This document shows positions 16,445 through 25,270 of a stretch of DNA of 64,000 nucleotides, in pieces. Under the pieces are notes generated by a model. The model saw nothing but the letters and a program-made list of their open reading frames with translations. It did not search any database and was not told the origin of the DNA. Made by a program: the position numbers and the translations under genes. The stretch covers positions 248,001 through 312,000 of the forward strand of contig NZ_NFZQ01000006.1 in NCBI RefSeq assembly GCF_002165135.1, in the 5' to 3' direction. Position 1 is the first letter of the stretch. Each line of letters starts with the position of its first letter. This DNA comes from Pseudomonas sp. SID14000 (GTDB taxonomy: Bacteria; Pseudomonadota; Gammaproteobacteria; Pseudomonadales; Pseudomonadaceae).

Positions 16445-17605
16445 ATGAATTTCCAACTGACCCAAGAACAAGAAATGTTGGTGGAAGCGGTACGCAGCTT
16501 TGTGGCCAAGGAGCTGCTGCCCCATGAGGAGGCGGTGGACCGCGCCGATGCCGTGCCGCCCGAACTGGCTGCGCAGATCCGCGGCAAGGCTATAGCCGCC
16601 GGGTTCTATGCCTTCAACATGCCCGAGGAGGTCGGTGGCGGTGGCCTGGACTATCTGTCCCAGGCGCTGATCGAGCGCGAGCTGTCCAAGGTGTCCTGGG
16701 CCCTGCACGTGTTCGTCGCGCGGCCATCGAAAATCCTCATGGCCTGCAAGGACGAGCAGGTCAACGACTACCTGTTGCCCTGCGTGCAGGGCGAGAAGAT
16801 CGACTGCTTCGCCCTCACCGAGCCGGGCGCCGGCTCCGATGCCAACGCCATCAAGACCCGTGCCGTGCGCCAGGGTGACGACTTCGTCATCAACGGCAGC
16901 AAGCACTTCATCAGCCATGCCGGCCACGCCGATTTCGCCATCGTCTTCGCCGTCACCGACACCTACGAGCACAACGGGCGCAAGCGCAATGCGGTAACGG
17001 CCTTCCTGGTCGACCGTGGCACGCCGGGCATGACCATCCGCCGTGGCCCCAAGTGCGTGAGCAACCGTGGCTACCACACCTACGAGCTGTTCTTCGACGA
17101 CTGCCGGGTACCGGCCAGCAAGGTGCTGGGCGAGGTCGGCAAGGGCTGGGAGGTGGCCAACGCCTGGCTCACCGCTGGCCGGGTGATGGTCGCCGCCAAC
17201 TGCGTGGGCCAGGCCCAGCGTGCCCTCGACCTGTCGTTGCAATGGGCCGCCGACCGCAAGCAGTTCGGCCAGGCCATCGGCAGTTACCAGGGGGTGTCGT
17301 TCAAGCTGGCCGACATGGCCACGCAGATTCGCGCTGCGGAAATGCTCACCCTGCACACCGCCTGGAAGATGGACCAGGGCAGCATGACTGACGGTGAGGC
17401 CGGCATGGCCAAGCTGTTCGCCAGCGAGGTGCTCGGCAAGGTAGCTGACGAAGCCGTGCAGATCTTCGGCGGCATGGGCCTGATGGATGAAGGGCCGGTC
17501 GAGCGCATCTGGCGCAACGCACGCATCGAGCGCATCTGGGAGGGCACCTCGGAAATCCAGCGGCACATCATCGCCCGCGAACTGCTGCGCCCGCTGCTGC
17601 GCTGA
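16445..17605 (+). CDS. Acyl-CoA dehydrogenase (aru locus)
   Basis: The 386-residue FAD enzyme has the complete acyl-CoA dehydrogenase fold: helical N-domain, middle beta domain with CFALTEPGAGSDANAIKT and the FVINGSKHFISHAGHAD stretch, and C-domain with the QIFGGMGLMDEGPVERIWRN motif. The catalytic base region is IWEGTSEIQR. It would oxidise an acyl-CoA to the 2,3-enoyl-CoA, passing electrons to ETF. It sits between the hydratase and the CoA ligase with gaps of 33 and 17 bases. In context the substrate could be a guanidino- or aminoacyl-CoA derived from arginine or lysine, but that is inference. Confidence 0.87.
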   Translation: MNFQLTQEQEMLVEAVRSFVAKELLPHEEAVDRADAVPPELAAQIRGKAIAAGFYAFNMPEEVGGGGLDYLSQALIERELSKVSWALHVFVARPSKILMACKDEQVNDYLLPCVQGEKIDCFALTEPGAGSDANAIKTRAVRQGDDFVINGSKHFISHAGHADFAIVFAVTDTYEHNGRKRNAVTAFLVDRGTPGMTIRRGPKCVSNRGYHTYELFFDDCRVPASKVLGEVGKGWEVANAWLTAGRVMVAANCVGQAQRALDLSLQWAADRKQFGQAIGSYQGVSFKLADMATQIRAAEMLTLHTAWKMDQGSMTDGEAGMAKLFASEVLGKVADEAVQIFGGMGLMDEGPVERIWRNARIERIWEGTSEIQRHIIARELLRPLLR

Positions 17606-17622
17606 ACGCCAGGAGAACACCC

Positions 17623-19740
17623 ATGTCGCATTCGATTCGTGACAACCTCAAACGCCTGCTGGCACCCCGGCACCTGGCCTTCGTTGGCGGGCGCAGCATG
17701 GCGCGGGCGCTCAAGCGCTGCGCCGAAGGTGGCTTTGGCGGCGAGCTGTGGCTGGTCAACCCGCAGCATGACAGCCTCGAAGGCATCCCCTGCGTGGCGC
17801 GGGTGGCCGACTTGCCCTATGCCCCGGACGCGGTGTTTATCGCCACCAACCGCGAACTGACCCTGCAGTGCGTTGCCGAGCTGGCTGCCCGCGGCGCCGG
17901 TGGCGCCATCTGCTATGCCTCGGGCTTTGCCGAAAGCGGCGAGGAGGGCCGCCAGCTGCAGCAGCGTCTGCTCGCCGCTGCCGGCAACATGGCCTTGCTC
18001 GGCCCCAACTGCTACGGCCTGCTCGACTACCTGCACGGCGCTGCCCTGTGGCCGGTGGCCCATGGTGGCCAGCAGGTGGAGAAGGGCGTGGCGATCCTCA
18101 CCCAGAGCGGCAACTTCGCCTACAACCTGTCGATGAGCGACCGCTCGCTGCCGGTGGCCTACATGGCCTCGGTCGGCAACCAGGCACAACTGGGCGTGGC
18201 CGAGCTGATGGACGTGCTGCTCGACGACCCACGGGTAACTGCCATCGGCCTGCACCTGGAAGGCCTGAAGAACGTGCCGAGCTTCGCTCGTGCCGCCTGC
18301 AAGGCATTACAACAGGGCACGCCGATCATTGCGCTAAAGACCGGCGTGTCGCAGATCGGTGCTGAACTGGCGCTCAGCCATACCAGCTCGCTGTCCGGCT
18401 CCGATGCCTTGTACGACAGCCTGTTCCAGCGCCTGGGCGTGATCCGCGTCAGTGGCCCGGTGAGCTTCGTTGAAACCCTCAAGGCCGCCGCCTGTGGGCG
18501 CTTGCCGGTGAATGGCGAGCTGATCGCCCTGGCCTGTTCCGGTGGCGATGCCGGCTTGATCGCCGACTATGCCGAGCGCAACCAACTGGTCCTGCCGAAG
18601 CTTGAACACGGGCAGGTGGCGCAGTTGGCCGAGGTGCTGCCTGCCTATGCCAACCTGGTCAACCCGCTGGACTTCACTACTGCCATCTGGGGTGATGCAG
18701 CGGCCCTGCAACGCATGCTCGACAGCACCCTGAGCGGCGCTGCCGACGCGGCCATGCTGGTGCTGGACTATCCGGCGGCGTTCACTGGCGAACGCAAGGA
18801 ATGCGACCTGCTGCTGACGCTGTACTGCGATGCGCTGGAACGCCACGGCAAGATCGGCTTCGTCACTTCGGCGTTCCCGGAACTGTTGCCCGCCTGCGCG
18901 CGCGAGCGCTTGCACGCGCGTGGCATCGCCGCCCTGCAGGGCGTGGAGGATGGCCTGGCAGCCTGGGGCCGCATCGTCGCCTACCAGCGCAACCGCCAGC
19001 GTCTGCTGGAGCAGGGTGAGGCAGCGCGGGTGCCGCTGTGCCCGCAGGCTCTCCCAGGCGAGAGCCGTCTGCTGGACGAATGGCAATCCAAGCAAGCCCT
19101 GCGTGCCTTCGGCCTGCCGGTACCGGCAGGGGTACTGAGTACACCCGACCGCGCTGTGGCAGACGCCGTCCATGTTGGTTACCCGCTGGTATTGAAGGCG
19201 GTCAGCGCGCAGTTGCCGCACAAGACTGAAGCCGGTGCGGTGGCGCTGAACCTGCGCGATGCCGCCGCCCTCGAGGTTGCGCTGGTGCAGATGCGCCAGC
19301 GCATCGCCGCCTACGCCCCACAGGTAGCGTTCGACCAGGTGCTGCTCGAACCGATGGCCGAGCCGCCGCTGGCCGAACTGATCGTCGGCATCAAGCGCGA
19401 GCACGACTTCGCCCTGGCCCTGGTGATCGGCGCCGGCGGCGTGTTGGTCGAGCTGCTCAAGGACAGTGTCAGCCTGTTGCTGCCTACCACCGACAACGCC
19501 ATCCGCGCCGCGCTGCTCAGCCTGCGTAGCGCCAGCCTGCTGCAAGGCTTCCGTGGCCGCCCGGCGGCTGACCTGGACGCATTGGTTGCGGCTATCCGCG
19601 CGGTGGCCGACTACGCCTGCGAAAACGCCGGGCAACTGCTGGAGCTGGATGTGAACCCATTGATGGTCGGTGCCCACGGCACCACTGCGGTCGACGCGCT
19701 GATTCGCCTCGGCCAGGCGCAAGGAGTACGACATGAATAA
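17623..19740 (+). CDS. NDP-forming acyl-CoA ligase (acetate--CoA ligase family)
   Basis: The 705-residue single-chain enzyme has the order CoA-binding Rossmann domain (about 10-130, with VGGRSMARALKRCAEGGFGG), succinyl-CoA ligase-like domains (about 145-455, containing ALSHTSSLSGSD with the probable phosphohistidine) and a C-terminal ATP-grasp domain (about 480-700, KAVSAQLPHKTEAGAVALNL and LELDVNPLMVG). Such enzymes reversibly couple acyl-CoA to ATP or GTP. It overlaps aruI by 8 bases, so both are in one operon. In this locus it could activate 4-guanidinobutyrate or a related acid for the neighbouring dehydrogenase and hydratase. Substrate unproven; the fold and domain order are clear. Confidence 0.84.
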   Translation: MSHSIRDNLKRLLAPRHLAFVGGRSMARALKRCAEGGFGGELWLVNPQHDSLEGIPCVARVADLPYAPDAVFIATNRELTLQCVAELAARGAGGAICYASGFAESGEEGRQLQQRLLAAAGNMALLGPNCYGLLDYLHGAALWPVAHGGQQVEKGVAILTQSGNFAYNLSMSDRSLPVAYMASVGNQAQLGVAELMDVLLDDPRVTAIGLHLEGLKNVPSFARAACKALQQGTPIIALKTGVSQIGAELALSHTSSLSGSDALYDSLFQRLGVIRVSGPVSFVETLKAAACGRLPVNGELIALACSGGDAGLIADYAERNQLVLPKLEHGQVAQLAEVLPAYANLVNPLDFTTAIWGDAAALQRMLDSTLSGAADAAMLVLDYPAAFTGERKECDLLLTLYCDALERHGKIGFVTSAFPELLPACARERLHARGIAALQGVEDGLAAWGRIVAYQRNRQRLLEQGEAARVPLCPQALPGESRLLDEWQSKQALRAFGLPVPAGVLSTPDRAVADAVHVGYPLVLKAVSAQLPHKTEAGAVALNLRDAAALEVALVQMRQRIAAYAPQVAFDQVLLEPMAEPPLAELIVGIKREHDFALALVIGAGGVLVELLKDSVSLLLPTTDNAIRAALLSLRSASLLQGFRGRPAADLDALVAAIRAVADYACENAGQLLELDVNPLMVGAHGTTAVDALIRLGQAQGVRHE

Positions 19741-21340
19741 GCACACCCGGACCGCCGGCCAGGCATTGGTGCGCCTGTTGGCCAACTACGGCGTGGAGAC
19801 GGTATTCGGCATCCCCGGCGTGCACACCCTGGAACTGTACCGTGGCCTGCCGGGCAGCGGCATCCGCCATGTACTGACCCGCCACGAGCAGGGCGCCGGC
19901 TTCATGGCCGACGGCTATGCCCGGGTAAGCGGCAGACCGGGGGTGTGCTTCGTCATCACCGGCCCGGGCGTGACCAATGCCGCCACCGCCATCGGCCAGG
20001 CCTATGCCGACTCCATCCCGATGCTGGTGATCTCCAGCGTCAACCACACCGCCAGCCTGGGCAAGGGCTGGGGCTGCCTGCACGAAACCCAGGACCAGCG
20101 CGCCATGACCGCGCCGATTACCGCGTTTTCCGCCGTGGCCCTGCGCGGCGACGACCTGCCCGAACTGATCGCCCGCGCCTGGGCCGTGTTCGACAGCGAA
20201 CGGCCGCGCCCGGTGCACATCTCGGTGCCGCTGGACGTGCTGGCCGCGCCGGTCAGTCGTGACTGGAGCGCTGAGGTAGTGCGCCGTCCCGGGCGAGGCC
20301 GGCCGTGCCGCGAAACCCTTGACCAGGCTGCCTTGAAACTGGCAGCGGCCAAGCGGCCGATGATCATCGCAGGTGGTGGTGCCTTGCACGCGGCCGAGCA
20401 ACTGGCGCAGTTGAGCACCCGGCTGGCGGCGCCGCTGTTCACCAGTGTGGCCGGCAAGGGGCTGCTGCCGCCCGAGGCCCCCCTGAATGCAGGCGCTTGC
20501 CTGTGCGTCGAGCCCGGCTGGCAACTGATCAGCCAGGCCGATGTGGTGCTGGCAGTGGGTACCGAAATGGCCGACACCGACTTCTGGCGCGAGCGCCTGC
20601 CGATCACCGGCCAGTTGCTGCGCGTGGACATCGACCCGCGCAAGTTCAACGACTTCTACCCCTGTGCCATAGCCCTGCACGGCGATGCCCGGCAAACCCT
20701 GGCCGGCCTGCTCGAACACCTGCCGGAACTCGAACGTGACCCGGCCCAGGCCAGCGAAGCGGTGGCCAACCTGCGCCAGGCCATCCGCAATGGGCATGCA
20801 CCGCTGCAGGCCGTGCACCAGGCAATCCTCGACCGCATTGCCGCCGTACTGCCCGACGATGCCTTCATCAGCAGCGACATGACCCAGTTGGCCTACACCG
20901 GCAACTACGCCTTCGCCAGCCGGGCGCCGCGCAGCTGGCTGCACCCCACCGGCTACGGCACCCTCGGCTACGGCTTGCCGGCCGGCATCGGCGGCATGTT
21001 CGCCAGTGACCACCGCCCAGGCTTGGTGCTGGTGGGCGATGGCGGCTTCCTCTACACCGCCCAGGAACTGGCCACGGCAGTCGAGGAACTGGAGCGACCG
21101 CTGGTCGTGCTGTTGTGGAACAATGACGCCCTTGGCCAGATCCGCGACGACATGCTCGGCCTGGACATCGAGCCGGTCGGGGTACTGCCGCGCAACCCGG
21201 ATTTCATCGGCCTGGCCCGTGCCTTCGGTTGCACGGTGCGCCAGCCGCGTGACCTGGACGCGCTGCAGGCCGATCTGGCCAACGGTTTCGCCACCTCCGG
21301 CGTCACTTTTATCGAACTCAAACACACCTGCGTCTGCTAA
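19733..21340 (+). CDS. aruI: 5-guanidino-2-oxopentanoate decarboxylase (AruI), ThDP-dependent
   Basis: The 535-residue thiamine diphosphate enzyme is related to acetolactate synthase. It has the N-terminal PYR domain (FGIPGVHTLELYRGL, catalytic Glu in RHEQGAGFMADGYARV), a central domain and the C-terminal PP domain with the GDGGFLYTAQEL...NN cofactor motif. AruI decarboxylates 2-ketoarginine, the product of arginine transamination, to 4-guanidinobutyraldehyde. The gene overlaps the CoA ligase by 8 bases and is followed by a racemase and then aruH, so enzymes for successive steps are co-transcribed. The assignment relies on family plus the adjacent AruH; an acetolactate synthase is less likely because there is no regulatory subunit or ilv context. 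Confidence 0.86.
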   Translation: MNKHTRTAGQALVRLLANYGVETVFGIPGVHTLELYRGLPGSGIRHVLTRHEQGAGFMADGYARVSGRPGVCFVITGPGVTNAATAIGQAYADSIPMLVISSVNHTASLGKGWGCLHETQDQRAMTAPITAFSAVALRGDDLPELIARAWAVFDSERPRPVHISVPLDVLAAPVSRDWSAEVVRRPGRGRPCRETLDQAALKLAAAKRPMIIAGGGALHAAEQLAQLSTRLAAPLFTSVAGKGLLPPEAPLNAGACLCVEPGWQLISQADVVLAVGTEMADTDFWRERLPITGQLLRVDIDPRKFNDFYPCAIALHGDARQTLAGLLEHLPELERDPAQASEAVANLRQAIRNGHAPLQAVHQAILDRIAAVLPDDAFISSDMTQLAYTGNYAFASRAPRSWLHPTGYGTLGYGLPAGIGGMFASDHRPGLVLVGDGGFLYTAQELATAVEELERPLVVLLWNNDALGQIRDDMLGLDIEPVGVLPRNPDFIGLARAFGCTVRQPRDLDALQADLANGFATSGVTFIELKHTCVC

Positions 21341-21374
21341 GCCGCAGACACCACGAACAACAAGAGAAACCACC

Positions 21375-22604
21375 ATGCCATTTCGCCGTACCCTCCTGGC
21401 TGCATCCCTCGCTCTGCTGATCACTGGCCAGGCCCCGCTATACGCCGCACCGCCTCTGTCGATGGACAACGGCACCACGGCCCTGACCGTGCAGAACAGC
21501 AACGCCTGGGTCGAAATCAGTGCTGGCGCGCTACAACACAACATCCGTACCTTGCAGGCCGAGCTGGGTGGCAAGTCCAAGCTGTGCGCCGTGCTCAAGG
21601 CCGACGCCTATGGCCACGGTATCGGCCTGGTGATGCCGTCGATCATCGCCCAGGGCGTGCCCTGCGTGGCGGTGGCCAGCAATGAGGAGGCCCGCGTGGT
21701 TCGCGCCAGCGGCTTCACCGGGCAACTGGTGCGGGTACGCCTGGCCAGCCTCAGCGAAGTGGAAGATGCCCTGCAGTACGACATGGAAGAACTGGTCGGC
21801 AGCGCCGAATTCGCCCGGCAGCTCGATGCCATCGCCGAACGCCACGGCAAGACCCTGCGCATCCATATGGCGCTCAACTCCAGTGGCATGAGCCGCAACG
21901 GCGTGGAAATGACCACCTGGTCCGGCCGTGGCGAAGCGCTGCAGATCACTGACCAGAAGCACCTCGAGCTGGTCGCGCTGATGACCCACTTCGCCGTGGA
22001 AGACAAGGACGATGTGCGCAAAGGCCTGGCAGCGTTCAACGAGCAGACCGACTGGCTGATCAAGCACGCGAAACTTGATCGCAGCAAGCTCACCCTGCAC
22101 GCCGCCAACTCCTTCGCTACGCTGGAAGTGCCGGAAGCACGCCTGGACATGGTGCGCACCGGTGGTGCGCTGTTCGGCGACACGGTGCCGACGCATACCG
22201 AATACCAACGAGTCATGCAGTTCAAGTCGCACGTGGCGGCGGTGCACAGCTACCCGGCAGGCAACACCGTCGGTTACGACCGCACCTTTACCCTGGCGCG
22301 TGATTCGCGCCTGGCCAACATTACCGTCGGCTACTCCGATGGCTACCGCCGGGTGTTCACCAACAAGGGCCATGTGCTGATCAACGGCCACCGTGTACCG
22401 GTGGTGGGCAAGGTGTCGATGAACACCTTGATGGTCGACGTCACCGACTTCCCCGATGTGAAGGGGGGCAACGAAGTGGTGCTGTTCGGCAAACAGGCCG
22501 GGGGTGAGATCACCCAGGCCGAGATAGAGGAAATCAACGGCGCGCTGCTCGCCGACCTTTACACCGTATGGGGCAGTTCCAACCCGAAGATTCTCGTCGA
22601 CTGA
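21375..22604 (+). CDS. alr: Periplasmic broad-specificity amino acid racemase
   Basis: The 409-residue fold-type III PLP racemase has the PLP lysine K75 in LKADAYGHG and the second catalytic Tyr301 in NTVGYDRTFT. Unlike cytoplasmic alanine racemase it carries an N-terminal signal peptide (about 24 residues, ending PLYAA), so it acts in the periplasm. Broad-specificity racemases of this type in P. putida act best on lysine and arginine. It is inserted between aruI and aruH with gaps of 34 and 24 bases. It could feed D-arginine or D-lysine to or from the transaminase route, or supply D-amino acids for signalling. Intact length and motifs, no sign of decay. Confidence 0.88.
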   Translation: MPFRRTLLAASLALLITGQAPLYAAPPLSMDNGTTALTVQNSNAWVEISAGALQHNIRTLQAELGGKSKLCAVLKADAYGHGIGLVMPSIIAQGVPCVAVASNEEARVVRASGFTGQLVRVRLASLSEVEDALQYDMEELVGSAEFARQLDAIAERHGKTLRIHMALNSSGMSRNGVEMTTWSGRGEALQITDQKHLELVALMTHFAVEDKDDVRKGLAAFNEQTDWLIKHAKLDRSKLTLHAANSFATLEVPEARLDMVRTGGALFGDTVPTHTEYQRVMQFKSHVAAVHSYPAGNTVGYDRTFTLARDSRLANITVGYSDGYRRVFTNKGHVLINGHRVPVVGKVSMNTLMVDVTDFPDVKGGNEVVLFGKQAGGEITQAEIEEINGALLADLYTVWGSSNPKILVD

Positions 22605-22628
22605 AACCGCCAATGAAGGGAGATTGCC

Positions 22629-23819
22629 ATGCGCTACGCCAAGCTCACTCAACGCATCGCCGGCGATGGGGCCGCTGCCTGGGATATCCACTACCGCGCC
22701 CTGGCGCTGCAGGCCGAGGGCAAGGATATCCTGCTGCTGTCGGTGGGTGACCCGGACTTCGACACCCCTGCGCCAATCGTCGAGGCGGCCATCGGCAGCC
22801 TGCGGGCAGGCCACACCCATTACGCCGATGTGCGCGGCAAGCTGGCGCTGCGACAGGCCATCGCCAAGCGTCACCGGCAGCGCAGCGGCCAGGCCGTCGA
22901 TGCCGACCAGGTGACAGTGCTGGCGGGGGCCCAGTGTGCGCTGTACTGCGTGGCCCAGTGCGTGCTCGACCCGGGTGACGAGGTGATTGTCGCCGAGCCC
23001 ATGTACGTGACCTATGAGGCAGTGTTCGGTGCCTGTGGCGCCAAGGTGGTGCCTGTTCCGGTCAAGCCGGAGAACGGCTTTCGGGTGTGCCCGCGTGATG
23101 TGGCTGCGCGCATCACCCCGCGTACCCGCGCCCTGGCCCTGAACAGCCCGCACAACCCCTCCGGGGCGAGCCTGCCGCGCGCCACCTGGGAAGCGCTGGC
23201 CGAGCTGTGCATCGCCCACGATTTGTGGCTGATCTCCGATGAGGTGTACAGCGAGCTGCTGTACGACGGCGAGCATGTCAGCCCCGGCAGCCTGCCGGGC
23301 ATGGCCGAACGCACCGTCACCCTCAACAGCCTGTCGAAGTCGCATGCCATGACCGGCTGGCGGGTGGGCTGGGTAGTCGGTTCGACCGAACTGGCCACTC
23401 ACCTGGAAAACCTCGCCCTGTGCATGTTGTACGGCTCGCCCGACTTCATCCAGGATGCCGCCGTGGTGGCACTGGAGCAGCAACTGCCCGAGCTCGACAT
23501 CATGCGCGAGGCCTATCGCCAGCGCCGCGACCTGGTTTGCGAGCAGTTGGCCGGCTGCCCGGGCATCAAGGTGCTCAAGCCCGATGGCGGTATGTTCGTG
23601 ATGGTCGACATCCGCGAGACCGGCCTCAGCGCCCAGGCCTTCGCCGATCGCCTGCTCGATAGCCAGGGCGTGTCGGTGCTCGCCGGCGAAGCCTTCGGCC
23701 CCAGCGCTGCAGGGCATATCCGCCTGGGCCTGGTACTGGGTAACGAGGCCTTGGCCGACGCTTGCCGGCGCATCGCCCGCTGCGCCGCCGCACTGATGCA
23801 GGGGCAGGCCCATGCGTGA
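22629..23819 (+). CDS. aruH: Arginine--pyruvate transaminase (AruH)
   Basis: The 396-residue class I/II aminotransferase binds PLP through K237 in LNSLSKSHAMTGWRVGW. Other cofactor contacts visible are the ALNSPHNPSGASLPR segment and LISDEVYSELLYDG. AruH moves the alpha-amino group of L-arginine (also lysine and others) to pyruvate, giving 2-ketoarginine for AruI. It follows the racemase by 24 bases and overlaps the aldehyde dehydrogenase gene by 8 bases. The call depends on the close neighbour aruI and the two-component genes upstream; alone it would be called a generic aspartate-type aminotransferase. Confidence 0.86.
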   Translation: MRYAKLTQRIAGDGAAAWDIHYRALALQAEGKDILLLSVGDPDFDTPAPIVEAAIGSLRAGHTHYADVRGKLALRQAIAKRHRQRSGQAVDADQVTVLAGAQCALYCVAQCVLDPGDEVIVAEPMYVTYEAVFGACGAKVVPVPVKPENGFRVCPRDVAARITPRTRALALNSPHNPSGASLPRATWEALAELCIAHDLWLISDEVYSELLYDGEHVSPGSLPGMAERTVTLNSLSKSHAMTGWRVGWVVGSTELATHLENLALCMLYGSPDFIQDAAVVALEQQLPELDIMREAYRQRRDLVCEQLAGCPGIKVLKPDGGMFVMVDIRETGLSAQAFADRLLDSQGVSVLAGEAFGPSAAGHIRLGLVLGNEALADACRRIARCAAALMQGQAHA

Positions 23820-25227
23820 GTATGCGCGGCTGTATATCGATGGTGCCTGGCGGGTACCGGGCGGGGAGGGCATGGCCGAGGTGATCGATCCGGCTACCGA
23901 GCAGGTCATCGGCCGCGTGCCGCTGGGCGCCGAGGCCGATGTCGAACGGGCAGTGATGGCCGCGCGGCGGGCCTTCGATGGCTGGGCACGCACTCCGTCC
24001 AGCGTGCGTGCCGGGTACATAACGGCGCTGGCTGCACAGCTTAGGAACCGCGCGGCAGAAATGGCGTCGGTCATCACCGACGAACTGGGCATGCCGGTGC
24101 AGTGGTGCCAGGCGGTGCAGGTCGAGGGCCCGATCGCCGGGCTGGAGCAGTACGCCGGACTGGCCGGGCTGATGGATGAGGTGCGCGAAGTTGGTAACTC
24201 GCTGGTGTACCGCGAGGCTGTTGGCGTGTGCGCGTTCATCAACCCGTGGAACTACCCGCTGCACCAGATGATTGGCAAGCTGGCACCGGCCCTGGCCGCT
24301 GGGTGCACGGTGGTGGTCAAGCCGAGCCAGGAAACGCCGCTGCATGCGTTCATGCTGGCCGAGATGATCGAGGCCATCGGCCTGCCGGCCGGGGTATTCA
24401 ACCTGGTCAGCGGGCCGGGGGCCAAGGTCGGCGAGGCTCTGGCCCGGCACCCGCAGGTGGACATGGTGTCATTCACTGGCTCCACCGGCGCCGGGGTGCG
24501 CGTGGCCCAGGCGGCCGCGCCGACAGTGAAGCGGGTGTGCCTGGAGCTGGGCGGCAAATCGCCGCTGCTGATCACCGCTGACGCCGACCTGCACGCGGCG
24601 GTGCGCCATGGCGTGCAGGACGTGATGATCAACTCGGGGCAGACCTGCACGGCCCTGACCCGCATGCTGCTGCCGGCCAGCCGCTACGCCGAGGCGCTGG
24701 AGATTGCCGAGGCCGAGACCCGTACGCTGGTCATGGGCGACCCGCGTGACCCGGCCAGCTTCCTCGGGCCGATGTGTTCGGCAAGCCAGCGGCGTACCGT
24801 GCTCGACTACATTCGCTTGGGGCAGGAGGAGGGCGCGCGCCTGCTGTGCGGCGGCGACACGCCAGCCGGCTTCGAGCGCGGCTTCTACGTGGCGCCGACG
24901 TTGTTCGCCGATGTCGACAACCGCATGCGCATCGCCCAGGAGGAAATCTTCGGCCCGGTGCTGTGCCTGATTCCCTATGCCGACGAGGCCCAGGCGTTGG
25001 CCCTGGCCAATGATTCGCCGTTCGGCCTGTCCAGCGCGGTGTGGGCCGGTAGCCGCGAGCACGGCCTGGCCCTGGCGCGGCAGATACGCGCCGGGCAGTG
25101 CTTCATCAACGGTGGCGGGTTCAACTACCAGGCGCCGTTTGGTGGCTACAAACAGTCGGGCAACGGGCGCGAGTGGGGCGAGGAGGGCCTGGCCGAGTTT
25201 GTCGAGGTGAAAGCGGTGCAGTGCTGA
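23812..25227 (+). CDS. NAD(P)-dependent aldehyde dehydrogenase (aru locus)
   Basis: The 471-residue ALDH has the activating Glu245 (LELGGKSP) and the nucleophile Cys279 (NSGQTCTAL), plus the NPWNYPLHQMIGKLAPAL cofactor region and the EEIFGPVLCLIPY motif. It overlaps aruH by 8 bases, so it belongs to the same operon. The best candidate reaction is oxidation of 4-guanidinobutyraldehyde, the AruI product, to 4-guanidinobutyrate. In P. aeruginosa that step is done by dehydrogenases encoded elsewhere, so this gene appears to be an addition to the locus. Substrate is inferred only. Confidence 0.82.
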   Translation: MREYARLYIDGAWRVPGGEGMAEVIDPATEQVIGRVPLGAEADVERAVMAARRAFDGWARTPSSVRAGYITALAAQLRNRAAEMASVITDELGMPVQWCQAVQVEGPIAGLEQYAGLAGLMDEVREVGNSLVYREAVGVCAFINPWNYPLHQMIGKLAPALAAGCTVVVKPSQETPLHAFMLAEMIEAIGLPAGVFNLVSGPGAKVGEALARHPQVDMVSFTGSTGAGVRVAQAAAPTVKRVCLELGGKSPLLITADADLHAAVRHGVQDVMINSGQTCTALTRMLLPASRYAEALEIAEAETRTLVMGDPRDPASFLGPMCSASQRRTVLDYIRLGQEEGARLLCGGDTPAGFERGFYVAPTLFADVDNRMRIAQEEIFGPVLCLIPYADEAQALALANDSPFGLSSAVWAGSREHGLALARQIRAGQCFINGGGFNYQAPFGGYKQSGNGREWGEEGLAEFVEVKAVQC

Positions 25228-25270
25228 GCCACAGCTGGAAGACAACCTGTTTTGTGTGAGGAGAATGTTT

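Noticed and set aside
19592..21598. 668-codon minus-strand open frame
   Set aside because: Antisense to aruI; no recognisable domain and composition typical of an opposite-strand shadow.
21531..24242. 903-codon minus-strand open frame
   Set aside because: It is antisense to the racemase, aruH and aldehyde dehydrogenase genes, all of which have intact motifs. High GC at third positions produces such shadows.
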